Assembly: GCA_024398665.1 (NCBI GenBank)
Contig: JAKSIS010000010.1
Location: forward strand, 1-64,000
Length of the DNA: 64,000 nt
Direction of reading: 5' to 3'
Origin: Bacteroidaceae bacterium
Lineage (GTDB): Bacteria; Bacteroidota; Bacteroidia; Bacteroidales; Bacteroidaceae
Below the pieces are notes generated by a model, which worked only from the letters and a program-made list of their open reading frames with translations, searched no databases and had not been told where the DNA came from. Positions 20,193 to 28,191 of this stretch are shown here, one piece after another; the first letter of the stretch is position 1; every line of letters begins with the position of its first letter. The position numbers and the translations under genes were made by a program.

Positions 20193-21074
20193 TTAATTCT
20201 GTTCGTATCCGAAATTGCGCAGTTCACGCGTAGAACTGCGCCAGTCCTTGTCCACCTTGACAAGAATCTCCATGAAAATCTTCTTGCCGAAGAACTTCTC
20301 AAGATCCTTACGGGCCTCAATTGCCACACGTTTCAGCGCCTGGCCCTCATGACCTATCAGGATTCCCTTCTGTGATTCGCGCTCGACATATATCACACAG
20401 TTTATGAGTATGCGCGAACTGTTTTCCTTGAACTGTTCCACGGCAACTTCGACCGAATACGGAATCTCCTTGTCATAATGCAGGAGTATCTTCTCCCTCA
20501 CTATTTCCGATACGAAGAACCTGGCCGGCTTGTCAGTCAGCTGGTCCTTGTCAAAATAGGGCGGACATTCGGGTATAAGTTCGTTGACCCTGTTCAGGAC
20601 GGTCTGGGCGCCGAAACCGTTGGCGGCTGATATGGGAATGATTTCAGCCTCAGGAAGACGCTCATGCCACAGCTGCACCAGTTTCTCCAGACTTTCCTGG
20701 TCAGTCAGGTCAATCTTGTTGATTATGACCAGAACAGGCACCTTCAGGCGTGAGACCTTGTCCAGGAAATCCTGGTTCTTGTCAGCCTTCTCAATGACAT
20801 CGGTCATATAGAGAAGCACATCGGCATCGACCAGGGCCGATTCCGAAAACGCCAGCATTGACTCCTGCAGCTTGTAGTTGGGTTTCAGGACACCGGGCGT
20901 GTCCGAAAACACTATCTGTGTCTCAGGCGTGTTGACAATGCCCATAATCCTGTGGCGCGTAGTCTGTGCCTTGAAGGTGGCAATTGAAATATGCTCGCCC
21001 ACAAGAAGGTTCATCAGCGTTGACTTGCCCACGTTGGGATTGCCCACAATATTTACGAAACCGGCTTTGTGCAT
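20193..21074 (-). CDS. era: GTPase Era
   Basis: Essential GTPase that binds the 3' end of 16S rRNA during 30S assembly. The 293-residue protein has the P loop GNPNVGKS (11-18), the DTPG switch motif (SDTPGVLKPNYKLQESM), NKID, and a C-terminal KH domain with the GHEGQALKR-type RNA-binding turn. It is the first gene of an era-der pair. A terminator stands between it and the upstream rpmF, and I see no exact promoter motif in the remaining 27 bp upstream. It may depend on read-through or on a non-consensus promoter. Confidence 0.97.
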   Translation of the reverse strand: MHKAGFVNIVGNPNVGKSTLMNLLVGEHISIATFKAQTTRHRIMGIVNTPETQIVFSDTPGVLKPNYKLQESMLAFSESALVDADVLLYMTDVIEKADKNQDFLDKVSRLKVPVLVIINKIDLTDQESLEKLVQLWHERLPEAEIIPISAANGFGAQTVLNRVNELIPECPPYFDKDQLTDKPARFFVSEIVREKILLHYDKEIPYSVEVAVEQFKENSSRILINCVIYVERESQKGILIGHEGQALKRVAIEARKDLEKFFGKKIFMEILVKVDKDWRSSTRELRNFGYEQN

Positions 21075-21101
21075 CTTTGTATCCTACATTTGAAAAGGGT
21101 C

Positions 21102-21130
21102 AAAAAAAACGCATCGGGAAGGATGCGTTT
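21102..21130 (-). terminator. Terminator after rpmF
   Basis: On the minus strand a 9-bp stem (AAACGCATC with GATGCGTTT, loop CTTCCC) is followed directly by a run of T. It separates the DUF177-rpmF transcript from era-der. Confidence 0.8.
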
Positions 21131-21141
21131 CTACTGTCCTG

Positions 21142-21330
21142 TCATTCAGCGGCTGCTTCCTTGACTACTGCCAACTTGCCTCTGTAATAACCGCACTCAC
21201 CGCATACTGTGTGGTAAACGTGCCATGCTCCACAGTTGGGGCAGATTGCCAGTGTCGGAGCAACTGCCTTATCGTGGGTCCTTCTTTTCGCAGTCCTTGT
21301 CTTTGACTGCCTTCTTTTAGGATGTGCCAT
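21142..21330 (-). CDS. rpmF: 50S ribosomal protein L32
   Basis: Small basic protein of the large ribosomal subunit, 62 residues. The first half is lysine/arginine-rich (MAHPKRRQSKTRTAKRR), as in all L32 proteins. Four cysteines at 30, 33, 43 and 46 (CPNC and CGEC) form a zinc knuckle, so this is the zinc-binding form. It follows the DUF177 gene after 12 bp, the arrangement found throughout bacteria. A terminator follows at once. Confidence 0.97.
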   Translation of the reverse strand: MAHPKRRQSKTRTAKRRTHDKAVAPTLAICPNCGAWHVYHTVCGECGYYRGKLAVVKEAAAE

Positions 21331-21342
21331 TTGTTTTAGTTT

Positions 21343-21885
21343 TTAATCGTTATCGTTTTCAAAATTCATATTCTTCAGTTCGTCCCAGCGGGAATCGCCT
21401 GCCTGATTTCCGTCTGCAGCTGCATCGGGGTCATCCGGTGACGAATACTCGTCAAGCTTTTCCATCATGCCCTTGTTGCATTTGCCCGGAGCATGAACGT
21501 GCTTGATGGGAATTGCCAGTGCGATGAATTCGTAAATGTACCATGCCACATTCACCGAACCGTCACTTTCAGGAACGATTATAACGTCACCCTCCTCACC
21601 GAAATCGGCACCCAGCCTGACCTTCAGTTCGCCTGTGGTGTCAATGTCCAGTGTCATGTCATCAAGACAGCGGTCGCAGGTCACAATCACGAAACCGTTC
21701 AGGCTGAATGACAGGACATAAGAGCCCGATGCCTTTGTGACGGTAAGGTCCACGTTCACCTTACCCTTCTGAACCTCCTCACCTTCAACGATGGCGAAGA
21801 ATTCATCACCGGCGGTCCACTGATATGAAGCCTGCTTTTCCTTAAGGCCCTTCAGTTCAACATTATATGCGCTCAGTCTGCCCAT
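21343..21885 (-). CDS. DUF177 (YceD) family protein
   Basis: A 180-residue protein of the YceD/DUF177 family, which is linked to 23S rRNA accumulation and accompanies rpmF in most bacteria. The central part holds the family's CDRCLDDM motif, a probable metal-binding pair of cysteines, followed by strands and an acidic C-terminus (DEYSSPDDPDAAADG). The start MGRLSAYNVELKG is chosen because it lies downstream of a consensus -7 box; a longer reading would begin inside that box. Confidence 0.88.
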   Translation of the reverse strand: MGRLSAYNVELKGLKEKQASYQWTAGDEFFAIVEGEEVQKGKVNVDLTVTKASGSYVLSFSLNGFVIVTCDRCLDDMTLDIDTTGELKVRLGADFGEEGDVIIVPESDGSVNVAWYIYEFIALAIPIKHVHAPGKCNKGMMEKLDEYSSPDDPDAAADGNQAGDSRWDELKNMNFENDND

Positions 21886-21905
21886 CAAACAATTTTTTCG
21901 GGGCA

Positions 21906-21913
21906 CAAAGATA
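21906..21913 (-). promoter_or_regulatory. -7 box for DUF177-rpmF
   Basis: TATCTTTG on the minus strand, 20 bp upstream of the DUF177 start. No matching -33 box is evident in the AT-rich sequence behind it. Confidence 0.5.
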
Positions 21914-21970
21914 CAATATTATTTTAATGAAAAGGAGAAAAAGGCGCAGAATCTCAAAACAGATTCCAAA

Positions 21971-23122
21971 TTATTTGGGCAGTTCCACACGGAACACCGT
22001 GCCGTGGCCTATTTCGGACTGCTTGACGAATATCCTGCCCTTGTGGTATTCCTCAACTATGCGCTTTGCAAGCGAAAGTCCAAGTCCCCATCCGCGCTTC
22101 TTGGTCGTATATCCGGGATCAAACACGCTCCTCCATGAATTCTTGGCTATGCCCTTGCCCGTATCGGCCACTTCAACGGCAACTATGGCCTTCTCTTCCA
22201 GAAGGGTTATTGTCAGGCTGCCCTGCCCCTCCATGGCGTCAACCGCATTCTTGCACAGGTTTTCAATGACCCATCCGAACAGCGATGCATTCACCCTGGC
22301 ATTGACCGGAGGATTCGGGAAATCCCTTGTGAAAGTGACGCTTTTGGGCGAACGGTGCTCCACGTAGTTCATCACGCCGTCCAGGACCTCCACCATATCG
22401 GCACTGACCGGTTCGGGCATCGATCCTATCTTCGAAAAGCGTTCAGCCACCATCTCCAGGCGGTCAACGTCCTTTTCCATCTCGCCTATCAGCGGGTCAT
22501 CGTACTTGTCCTTGAGCAGTTCGGTCCATGCCATGAGTGACGATATCGGAGTGCCCAGCTGGTGTGCCGTCTCCTTTGACAGGCCCACCCACACCCTGTT
22601 CTGTTCCGTCTTCTTGAAACTGAGCAGGGCCAATATGGCAACCAGCACGAACAGGGCCACAACGCCCAGCTGAATGTACGGATACACCGTGAGACGGCTA
22701 AGCAGAAGCGATTCGTCAAAGCACACCTCGTTGTAGTGGCTGTCATCATACTCATTGAAATACACCTTTATGGTATTGCCGGCAGCGCGCATGCGCATGA
22801 CACAGTCAGCAAGGTATGAAATGGTGTCGGAACCGTGAATCTCTATGTTCAGCCAGCTTTTTATCTCGTCATATTCGTCAACCACAATCACGGGAATGGT
22901 CTGGTTGCCGCTTATCACTGCCAGCACCAGGCTCAGGTCCGTATCCTCATCGGCAGCATTGAAGGTGCGGTACGCTTCAGCAAAAAGCTCCATCTTGCCG
23001 TGCTCTTCACGGGACAGGTCCCTGACCAGTGACTGTGACACGAAAAGCGATGACAGCGCAATGACCACAGCCGCCACAATGAGCACGGTCCTGATCTGTT
23101 TGAATTCCTTTATCTTTCCCAT
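21971..23122 (-). CDS. Sensor histidine kinase, orphan
   Basis: Membrane-bound two-component sensor of 383 residues. Two membrane segments (about 12-30 and 149-168) enclose a periplasmic sensing domain of about 115 residues that I do not recognise. The cytoplasmic part has the phosphoacceptor His187 in SKETAHQLGTP, the N box ENLCKNAVDAM, the G1 box VADTGKGI and the G2 box GWGLGLSLAKRI. No response regulator lies next to it. ATG at 23122 is preferred over a TTG two codons earlier. The neighbouring tatD starts downstream in a separate cluster. Confidence 0.9.
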   Translation of the reverse strand: MGKIKEFKQIRTVLIVAAVVIALSSLFVSQSLVRDLSREEHGKMELFAEAYRTFNAADEDTDLSLVLAVISGNQTIPVIVVDEYDEIKSWLNIEIHGSDTISYLADCVMRMRAAGNTIKVYFNEYDDSHYNEVCFDESLLLSRLTVYPYIQLGVVALFVLVAILALLSFKKTEQNRVWVGLSKETAHQLGTPISSLMAWTELLKDKYDDPLIGEMEKDVDRLEMVAERFSKIGSMPEPVSADMVEVLDGVMNYVEHRSPKSVTFTRDFPNPPVNARVNASLFGWVIENLCKNAVDAMEGQGSLTITLLEEKAIVAVEVADTGKGIAKNSWRSVFDPGYTTKKRGWGLGLSLAKRIVEEYHKGRIFVKQSEIGHGTVFRVELPK

Positions 23123-23170
23123 AGGCAAAGGAATAAACGTGCAGAAGGCGGCAATATTGTACCGGGAAGT

Positions 23171-23962
23171 CTACAAACGGAAAAGTCCCATGGCATTGGC
23201 CGTGGTCCGGGCATCGATTTCAGCGGTGCTGCAGCCGTACACCTGGGCCAGCCTGTCGGCCACCAGGCTTACATATGACGGTTCGTTCCGCTGTCCGCGG
23301 TGCGGCACCGGCGGCAGATACGGGCAGTCAGTCTCCAGGACCACCCTGTCCAGGGGAATCTGGGCTGCAAGCGTTTCGGGCAGCTGTGATTTACGGTAGG
23401 TGAGCGTACCGCCAATCCCGAACATGAAACCCTCAAGGCGCATCAGTCTGGCAGCCTGGGCGCTGTCACCTGAAAAGCAGTGGAACACGCCGCGCAACGC
23501 TGTCCCGCAGTACGGCGACATCACTTCATAAAGAAGATCGTCACAGGCACGCGCATGCACCACAAGCGGCAGGTCATATTCAAGAGCCCATCCAATCTGT
23601 GTACGGAACGAACTGATCTGGTCAGCGGTGCGCGAACTGTCCCAGTACAGGTCAAGGCCAGTCTCACCTATCCCCACATAGCGGCACGGTCCGCGCCGGT
23701 CAGCATCAAGCAGCGTCTTCAGGAAAGAGAGCTGGGAACTGAAATCAGTCTTCAGGTCCTCGGGGTGCAGGCCCACCATGGGCAGGCACAGATCAGGCCA
23801 TGTGTCACACACGTGCAGCATGGCACTGACAGTATCTTCATTGATATTCGGCAGCAGGAGCCGGACAGCACCGGCGTTCCGGGCGCGTGAAATCACCTGG
23901 TCCAGGTCCCCGGCAAAAGCCTCGTCATAGACATGGCAGTGGGTGTCAATCAGCCTTCTCAC
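23171..23962 (-). CDS. tatD: TatD family metal-dependent hydrolase
   Basis: Metal-dependent deoxyribonuclease/hydrolase with a TIM-barrel amidohydrolase fold, 264 residues. Metal-ligand motifs are DTHCHVYDE at the N-terminus, GIGETGLDLYW, VVHARACDDL, HCFSGD and the closing LETDCPYLPP. No ATG fits: the longer reading that begins with ATG adds about 34 residues encoded inside the upstream gene. I take the GTG giving VRRLIDTHCH, which overlaps the 3' end of the preceding gene by 17 bp. This implies translational coupling. Confidence 0.88.
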   Translation of the reverse strand: MRRLIDTHCHVYDEAFAGDLDQVISRARNAGAVRLLLPNINEDTVSAMLHVCDTWPDLCLPMVGLHPEDLKTDFSSQLSFLKTLLDADRRGPCRYVGIGETGLDLYWDSSRTADQISSFRTQIGWALEYDLPLVVHARACDDLLYEVMSPYCGTALRGVFHCFSGDSAQAARLMRLEGFMFGIGGTLTYRKSQLPETLAAQIPLDRVVLETDCPYLPPVPHRGQRNEPSYVSLVADRLAQVYGCSTAEIDARTTANAMGLFRL

Positions 23963-24647
23963 CGGTACGGTAATAGTATATGAGACCGTATTCCCGGCAT
24001 GCGTCCATCTTCTTCTTACCCTCCAGATCCGAGAAATAGTCCTCAATGGAATTCCATACCTCAAGTATCACCTCATCAATCTGGGGGCGCATCAGCGAGA
24101 CTACCGTAAGGCTCTCTTCGGTAAGCTGGCGCAGCTGGCACTGCTTGTCATAGAGTTCCTTGAACAGGTCATAATGGACATTGACCTTTGCAATTGTAGG
24201 ATTGTATATGGGTATGCCGCCGCGTGACGTCCTGGTCCTTTCGCCCTTTATGGCGTTCTCACAGGCGCGTATCACTGAAATGTCACTTGACAGGTCCGGC
24301 AGTTCGCCCATGTCTTCAGGAAGGGCATAGAACAGCCTGTCCTGAGCCTTGATCTCACCGCGCTTCACGCACAGGTTGAATACGGTTATGAAATGCGACA
24401 CGTACATGCGTGCATTCTTCAGGCGGGTCTGGTACGCATCGGACTTGGAATAGCTGACCTGTGTGTCCAGAGCCTTGGTGTAACGGTCTGCCGCGTCACG
24501 GAACTGTATCAGTTTCTTTTCAGCCTTGTTGAACAGTTCGGGCGAAAGGACCGGTGCGTAATAGTCGCTGTTTCTCATCTTGCCAATAGCCGCCTCAAGG
24601 GAACGGATCCTGGCTTTGTCTGTATTCGGTAATCTTCTGTACGGCAT
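23946..24647 (-). CDS. Conserved Bacteroidales protein, function unknown
   Basis: A soluble, mostly helical 233-residue protein beginning MPYRRLPNTDKAR, a start I associate with a conserved Bacteroidales family of unknown function. There is no signal peptide, membrane segment or catalytic motif. Charged helices at about 60-110 and 165-215 could support coiled-coil contacts. It sits between a polyprenyl synthase gene (17-bp gap) and tatD (17-bp overlap), so it is probably co-transcribed with both. The context gives no clear functional hint. Confidence 0.82.
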   Translation of the reverse strand: MPYRRLPNTDKARIRSLEAAIGKMRNSDYYAPVLSPELFNKAEKKLIQFRDAADRYTKALDTQVSYSKSDAYQTRLKNARMYVSHFITVFNLCVKRGEIKAQDRLFYALPEDMGELPDLSSDISVIRACENAIKGERTRTSRGGIPIYNPTIAKVNVHYDLFKELYDKQCQLRQLTEESLTVVSLMRPQIDEVILEVWNSIEDYFSDLEGKKKMDACREYGLIYYYRTGEKAD

Positions 24648-24664
24648 CGGGTTATGGTCTGTTT

Positions 24665-25639
24665 TTACAGGACACGGCCCATGAGACTTTCCGCATACTG
24701 CCTTATAATGCGTTTGCGGCTTTCATCCACACTGACCCTGTCCAGGCATTCAAGGGATTCACCCAGCAATGATCCGATAAGCTTTTCGGAAAGGGCGCGT
24801 ACTCCGACGGCGTCATACACGGCTCTCACCGCACTGATTTTGGACTGCGCGTCATCACCGTCATAGGCGGCCCAGCGGTCCAGTTGCGCAAGCTGTCCCG
24901 GATCCGACAGCAGGCGGGCATTAATATAAAGGTATGTCTTCTTGTTGCAGAGAATGTCACCCCCAATCTTCTTGCCGAAAACCTTCGGGTCACCGTAAAC
25001 GTCAAGCAGGTCATCCTGCAGCTGGAAAGCAAGCCCCAGCTTTTCACCGAAACGATACAGCAGCTGAGCATCTTGTTCCGATGCGCCTCCAAGAACGGCA
25101 CCCATCTCAACGCAGGCCGCCAGCAGCACTGAAGTCTTGAGCCTTATCATCTCAAGATATTCCCTTTCGCTCACATCATTGCGGTTCTCGAAGTCCATGT
25201 CATACTGCTGGCCGTCCATAATCTCCATATAAGTGCGGTTCGCAATGTCCAGTATGCGGGACAGCTTTGAAGGATCAGAGCGTGATATGAACTGATAAGC
25301 CATGACCAGCATCACGTCACCTGAAAGGACGGCCGTGTTCTCATTCCATTTCACATGGACGGTAGGCTGTCCGCGGCGCACGTCGGCCCGGTCCATGAGG
25401 TCGTCATGCAGAAGAGTGAAGTTGTGGAATATCTCCATGCCGGCTGCGGTAGGGAAGACATTCTCCACCGTGTCAGCATACATGTTGTAAGCCATGGCAA
25501 GAAGCGTGGGCCTGATGCGCTTGCCTCCAAGCGAAAGCACGTAGCGCACAGGGGCGTACAGGGTCCGGGGGTCATGCGAATAATCCAGCCCCTGCAGGTA
25601 TGATTCAAAACGTTTCCGGATATCGGATGCTTCAAGCAT
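24665..25639 (-). CDS. Trans-type polyprenyl synthetase
   Basis: Condenses isopentenyl diphosphate with allylic diphosphates to make farnesyl, geranylgeranyl or longer chains, feeding menaquinone and other lipids. The 324-residue protein has both aspartate-rich motifs: DDLMD (79-83, first motif, with a short spacer) and DDLLD (209-213). It also has GGKRIRP near residue 38 and KTSVLLAACVEMGA in the middle. Product length cannot be fixed from sequence alone. The gene follows tonB, separated by a hairpin, and precedes the conserved unknown gene by 17 bp. Confidence 0.9.
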   Translation of the reverse strand: MLEASDIRKRFESYLQGLDYSHDPRTLYAPVRYVLSLGGKRIRPTLLAMAYNMYADTVENVFPTAAGMEIFHNFTLLHDDLMDRADVRRGQPTVHVKWNENTAVLSGDVMLVMAYQFISRSDPSKLSRILDIANRTYMEIMDGQQYDMDFENRNDVSEREYLEMIRLKTSVLLAACVEMGAVLGGASEQDAQLLYRFGEKLGLAFQLQDDLLDVYGDPKVFGKKIGGDILCNKKTYLYINARLLSDPGQLAQLDRWAAYDGDDAQSKISAVRAVYDAVGVRALSEKLIGSLLGESLECLDRVSVDESRKRIIRQYAESLMGRVL

Positions 25640-25655
25640 ATGGCGTCATTAACAG

Positions 25656-25683
25656 GAAGAAGGGGCTTGCGAGCCCCTTCTTC
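25656..25683 (-). terminator. Strong hairpin after tonB
   Basis: A 12-bp perfect stem (GAAGAAGGGGCT with AGCCCCTTCTTC, 4-nt loop) lies between the tonB stop and the polyprenyl synthetase start. No T run follows, so it may end transcription weakly, or act as an mRNA-stabilising or processing hairpin. Confidence 0.5.
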
Positions 25684-25695
25684 ATATCATTAGTT

Positions 25696-26382
25696 TTAGT
25701 TGAGTCTGAAGTTTACAGGTACCGTGAACTTTACGCGCACGGCCTTTCCGCGCTGTGAACCCGGCTTCCATGCCGGCATGCCGGCAATCACACGCAGTGC
25801 CTCCTTGTCAAGATATGGGTTGACAGGCTTCACAACCTCCGGGTCAACTATTGAACCGTCCTTGTTCACAATGAACTGGATAAGCACGCGGCCCTGGATG
25901 TTGTTCTCCCGGCATATGTTCGGGTACTTGATGTTCTTCTTAAGGTACTCAAGAAGAGCGGCGGTGCCGCCGGGGAATTCCGGCATGTCCTCAACGACCA
26001 CGAACGGAACCTCCTCTTCAGGTTCATCTTCAACCACGAAGTTCTCAACCTCAGTGATGTCGACGAATTCGGTCTGGTCATCGTTTGATGCGATGATGTC
26101 TTCAACGATTTCAGCGTCATCTTCAACAATCTCAATCACTTCAGCAACTGTGACTGCCTGGGGAGGTGGCGGAACGGTTTTCTTTTCAGGAAGGGTGATG
26201 GGTACGATTTCCTCTTCAAGACTCAGGTCTGCTACGATGTAGTCGTCAATGTTGATCTCCTTGTCCCTCTGAGTCCACTCCAGAGCCACGAACATGACTG
26301 CAAGAGCCACTACGAAACCGATGAGAAGGGATGTCGACTTGCCCCTTTCAAGATCGGCCTTTTCAGATTTCTTGATTTCCAT
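25696..26382 (-). CDS. tonB: Energy transducer TonB
   Basis: Carries energy from the inner-membrane ExbBD motor to outer-membrane receptors. The 228-residue protein has a cytoplasmic start (MEIKKSEKADLERG), one membrane anchor at about 16-35, and a periplasmic linker. The linker is unusually acidic (EIVEDDAEIVED, EDEPEEEVPF) with only a short PPPP stretch. The TonB C-terminal domain (about 140-228) begins EFPGGTAALLEYL and contains GRVLIQFIVNKDG. No exbB or exbD lies nearby. A -7 box lies 50 bp upstream. Confidence 0.92.
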   Translation of the reverse strand: MEIKKSEKADLERGKSTSLLIGFVVALAVMFVALEWTQRDKEINIDDYIVADLSLEEEIVPITLPEKKTVPPPPQAVTVAEVIEIVEDDAEIVEDIIASNDDQTEFVDITEVENFVVEDEPEEEVPFVVVEDMPEFPGGTAALLEYLKKNIKYPNICRENNIQGRVLIQFIVNKDGSIVDPEVVKPVNPYLDKEALRVIAGMPAWKPGSQRGKAVRVKFTVPVNFRLN

Positions 26383-26431
26383 ATATCGATATAAAGCTTT
26401 AAATTTCCGGCAGTATGTTTTTTACCAAACG

Positions 26432-26439
26432 CAAAAGTA
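26432..26439 (-). promoter_or_regulatory. -7 box for tonB
   Basis: TACTTTTG on the minus strand, 50 bp before the tonB start, in the AT-rich region divergent to porQ. No clear -33 box is visible. Confidence 0.45.
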
Positions 26440-26494
26440 ACACTTTTTTCGCATTACGCTACCTGGAATCGGCAAAATTGTGTTTTTTTTGCAC

Positions 26495-26502
26495 TACCTT
26501 TG
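26495..26502 (+). promoter_or_regulatory. -7 box for porQ-cmk-ispH
   Basis: TACCTTTG, preceded by a run of eight T and GCAC. The 18 bases at 26484-26501 are identical to those upstream of parA (46071-46088). A transcription start near 26509 supports a porQ start at 26524. Confidence 0.5.
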
Positions 26503-26523
26503 AAATCAGATATGAGAAGCCCA

Positions 26524-27504
26524 ATGAAAAGAGTAACGGCATCACTGGTCCTGGCCCTTGCAGCCGTACCGGCCCTACATGCCCAGAGCCTGCAGACTTC
26601 ATTCGAATTCCTGCAGTTGCCCACATCGGCCCACGAATCGTCCCTGGGCGGGCACTGCGTTTCACTCCATGACGCTGACCCGGCGCTTTTCATTGACAAC
26701 CCCGCAAACCTGACAGCGGTCACGACACGGCTGGTGGGTCTTGATGCCATGACATGGTTCGCAGGCACCACCGTTGCCGGAGCGCAGTACTGCAGCAGCA
26801 TTGACGAACGTTCGTTCTACGCCTTCAATGCCCGTTACGTGAATTACGGCAGGATGGCGCGTACTGAAGCTGACGGCACTGAGACCGGTACGTTCAGTTC
26901 AAAGGACATGGCTGTGGGCGCCACATTCTCATACCGCCTGTCCGACAGCTGGAGCGGCGGCCTTACGGGAAATTTCATATGCTCGCGTTACAGTTCCATG
27001 ACATCGGTCGCCATAGGCGTGAACATGGGACTGCTTTATGAGAATACGGACAACGGCATTTCACTGGGACTTGCCGCCACCGGCCTTGGAGGCCAGGTCA
27101 AGGCTTTCGAGAACACATTCCAGAAACTGCCGTTCGACTTGTGCGCCGGCCTTACGTGGAAACCGGAACACGCGCCGCTGCGCTTCACGCTGACCATGGA
27201 CCGCCTTACGGACTGGGACCGGGACGACTTCTACTTTGCTGAAGATGAAAAGGCGGGTTTCGGCCAGATCCTGAAACGCCACTTCTACATTGGAACGGAC
27301 ATACTGCTTACGGACCGTTTCTATGTGGCCGGCGGCTGCAGCCTGAGGAACCGTGAAGAACTGGCCGGCAAGGGCAGCCGCGGCATGACCGGATTCCATC
27401 TGGGCACAGGGCTCAAGGTGGGACGCGTCATGTTCGATCTGTCATACGGCAAGTTCCAGGTATCGGAATCATCATTACTTCTGAATTTCGCATTCGCACT
27501 ATGA
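26524..27504 (+). CDS. porQ: PorQ-like outer-membrane protein
   Basis: Predicted outer-membrane beta-barrel of the PorV/PorQ type, 326 residues. It has a signal peptide ([21 protein letters not shown]), then the family N-terminus with [19 protein letters not shown] and [13 protein letters not shown], then alternating amphipathic strands to a terminal NFAFAL. In type IX secretion organisms PorQ is one of the secretion-associated outer-membrane proteins, and in Porphyromonas it also lies beside cmk and ispH. An ATG four codons upstream (26512) is possible, but would be almost leaderless. The stop overlaps cmk by 4 bp. Whether a working type IX system exists cannot be seen here. Confidence 0.85.
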   Translation: MKRVTASLVLALAAVPALHAQSLQTSFEFLQLPTSAHESSLGGHCVSLHDADPALFIDNPANLTAVTTRLVGLDAMTWFAGTTVAGAQYCSSIDERSFYAFNARYVNYGRMARTEADGTETGTFSSKDMAVGATFSYRLSDSWSGGLTGNFICSRYSSMTSVAIGVNMGLLYENTDNGISLGLAATGLGGQVKAFENTFQKLPFDLCAGLTWKPEHAPLRFTLTMDRLTDWDRDDFYFAEDEKAGFGQILKRHFYIGTDILLTDRFYVAGGCSLRNREELAGKGSRGMTGFHLGTGLKVGRVMFDLSYGKFQVSESSLLLNFAFAL

Positions 27505-28187
27505 AAAGGATAATAATAGCAATGGACGGCCATTCGTCATGCGGCAAAAGCACCATGGCAAAGGCACTGGCAAAGAAGATCGGTTACACATACGTTGACA
27601 CGGGCGCCATGTACCGTGCAGTCACGCTGTACTGTCTGCGCCGCGGTTTCATTCACGGCGACACTATTGATGAAAAGTCGCTGGAACAGGAAATGGACCG
27701 CATATGCATAAGTTTCGGCAAGGACAGCCAGGGCATGCAGTACACCATGCTGAACGGTGAAAACGTGGAGAAGGAGATACGCGGCATGGAAGTGTCCGGC
27801 AAGGTCAGCCCCGTTTCCGCCATTCCGTTCGTACGTGAGGCCATGGTCCTGCAGCAGCGCCAGCTGGGCCGTGACGGAGCCGTCATCATGGACGGGCGCG
27901 ACATAGGAACCACCGTCTATCCCAATGCCGAACTCAAGATCTTCGTCACCGCCAGTGACACCATACGCGCACAGCGCAGATATGACGAACTCATCAGCAA
28001 AGGTGAGAATCCGGTTTATGAAGAAGTGCTGGCAAACGTCCGTGAGCGCGACTATATCGATTCGCACCGTGCCGTCTCCCCGTTGAGGAAGGCCGATGAC
28101 GCCATAGTGCTGGACAACAGCAGCATGACCATGGACGAACAGGACGAATGGCTCATGAGCCAGTACATGCGCGCCGCAGCTGAATGA
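27501..28187 (+). CDS. cmk: Cytidylate kinase
   Basis: Phosphorylates CMP and dCMP to the diphosphates, recycling nucleotides from RNA and lipid turnover. The 228-residue protein starts with a P loop, GHSSCGKST (10-18). It continues with [12 protein letters not shown], the conserved DGRDIGT motif and the lid region [13 protein letters not shown]. The ATG overlaps the porQ stop codon (ATGA), so translation is coupled, and ispH begins 4 bp after its stop. Length is normal for the family. Confidence 0.96.
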   Translation: MKRIIIAMDGHSSCGKSTMAKALAKKIGYTYVDTGAMYRAVTLYCLRRGFIHGDTIDEKSLEQEMDRICISFGKDSQGMQYTMLNGENVEKEIRGMEVSGKVSPVSAIPFVREAMVLQQRQLGRDGAVIMDGRDIGTTVYPNAELKIFVTASDTIRAQRRYDELISKGENPVYEEVLANVRERDYIDSHRAVSPLRKADDAIVLDNSSMTMDEQDEWLMSQYMRAAAE

Positions 28188-28191
28188 TTCC

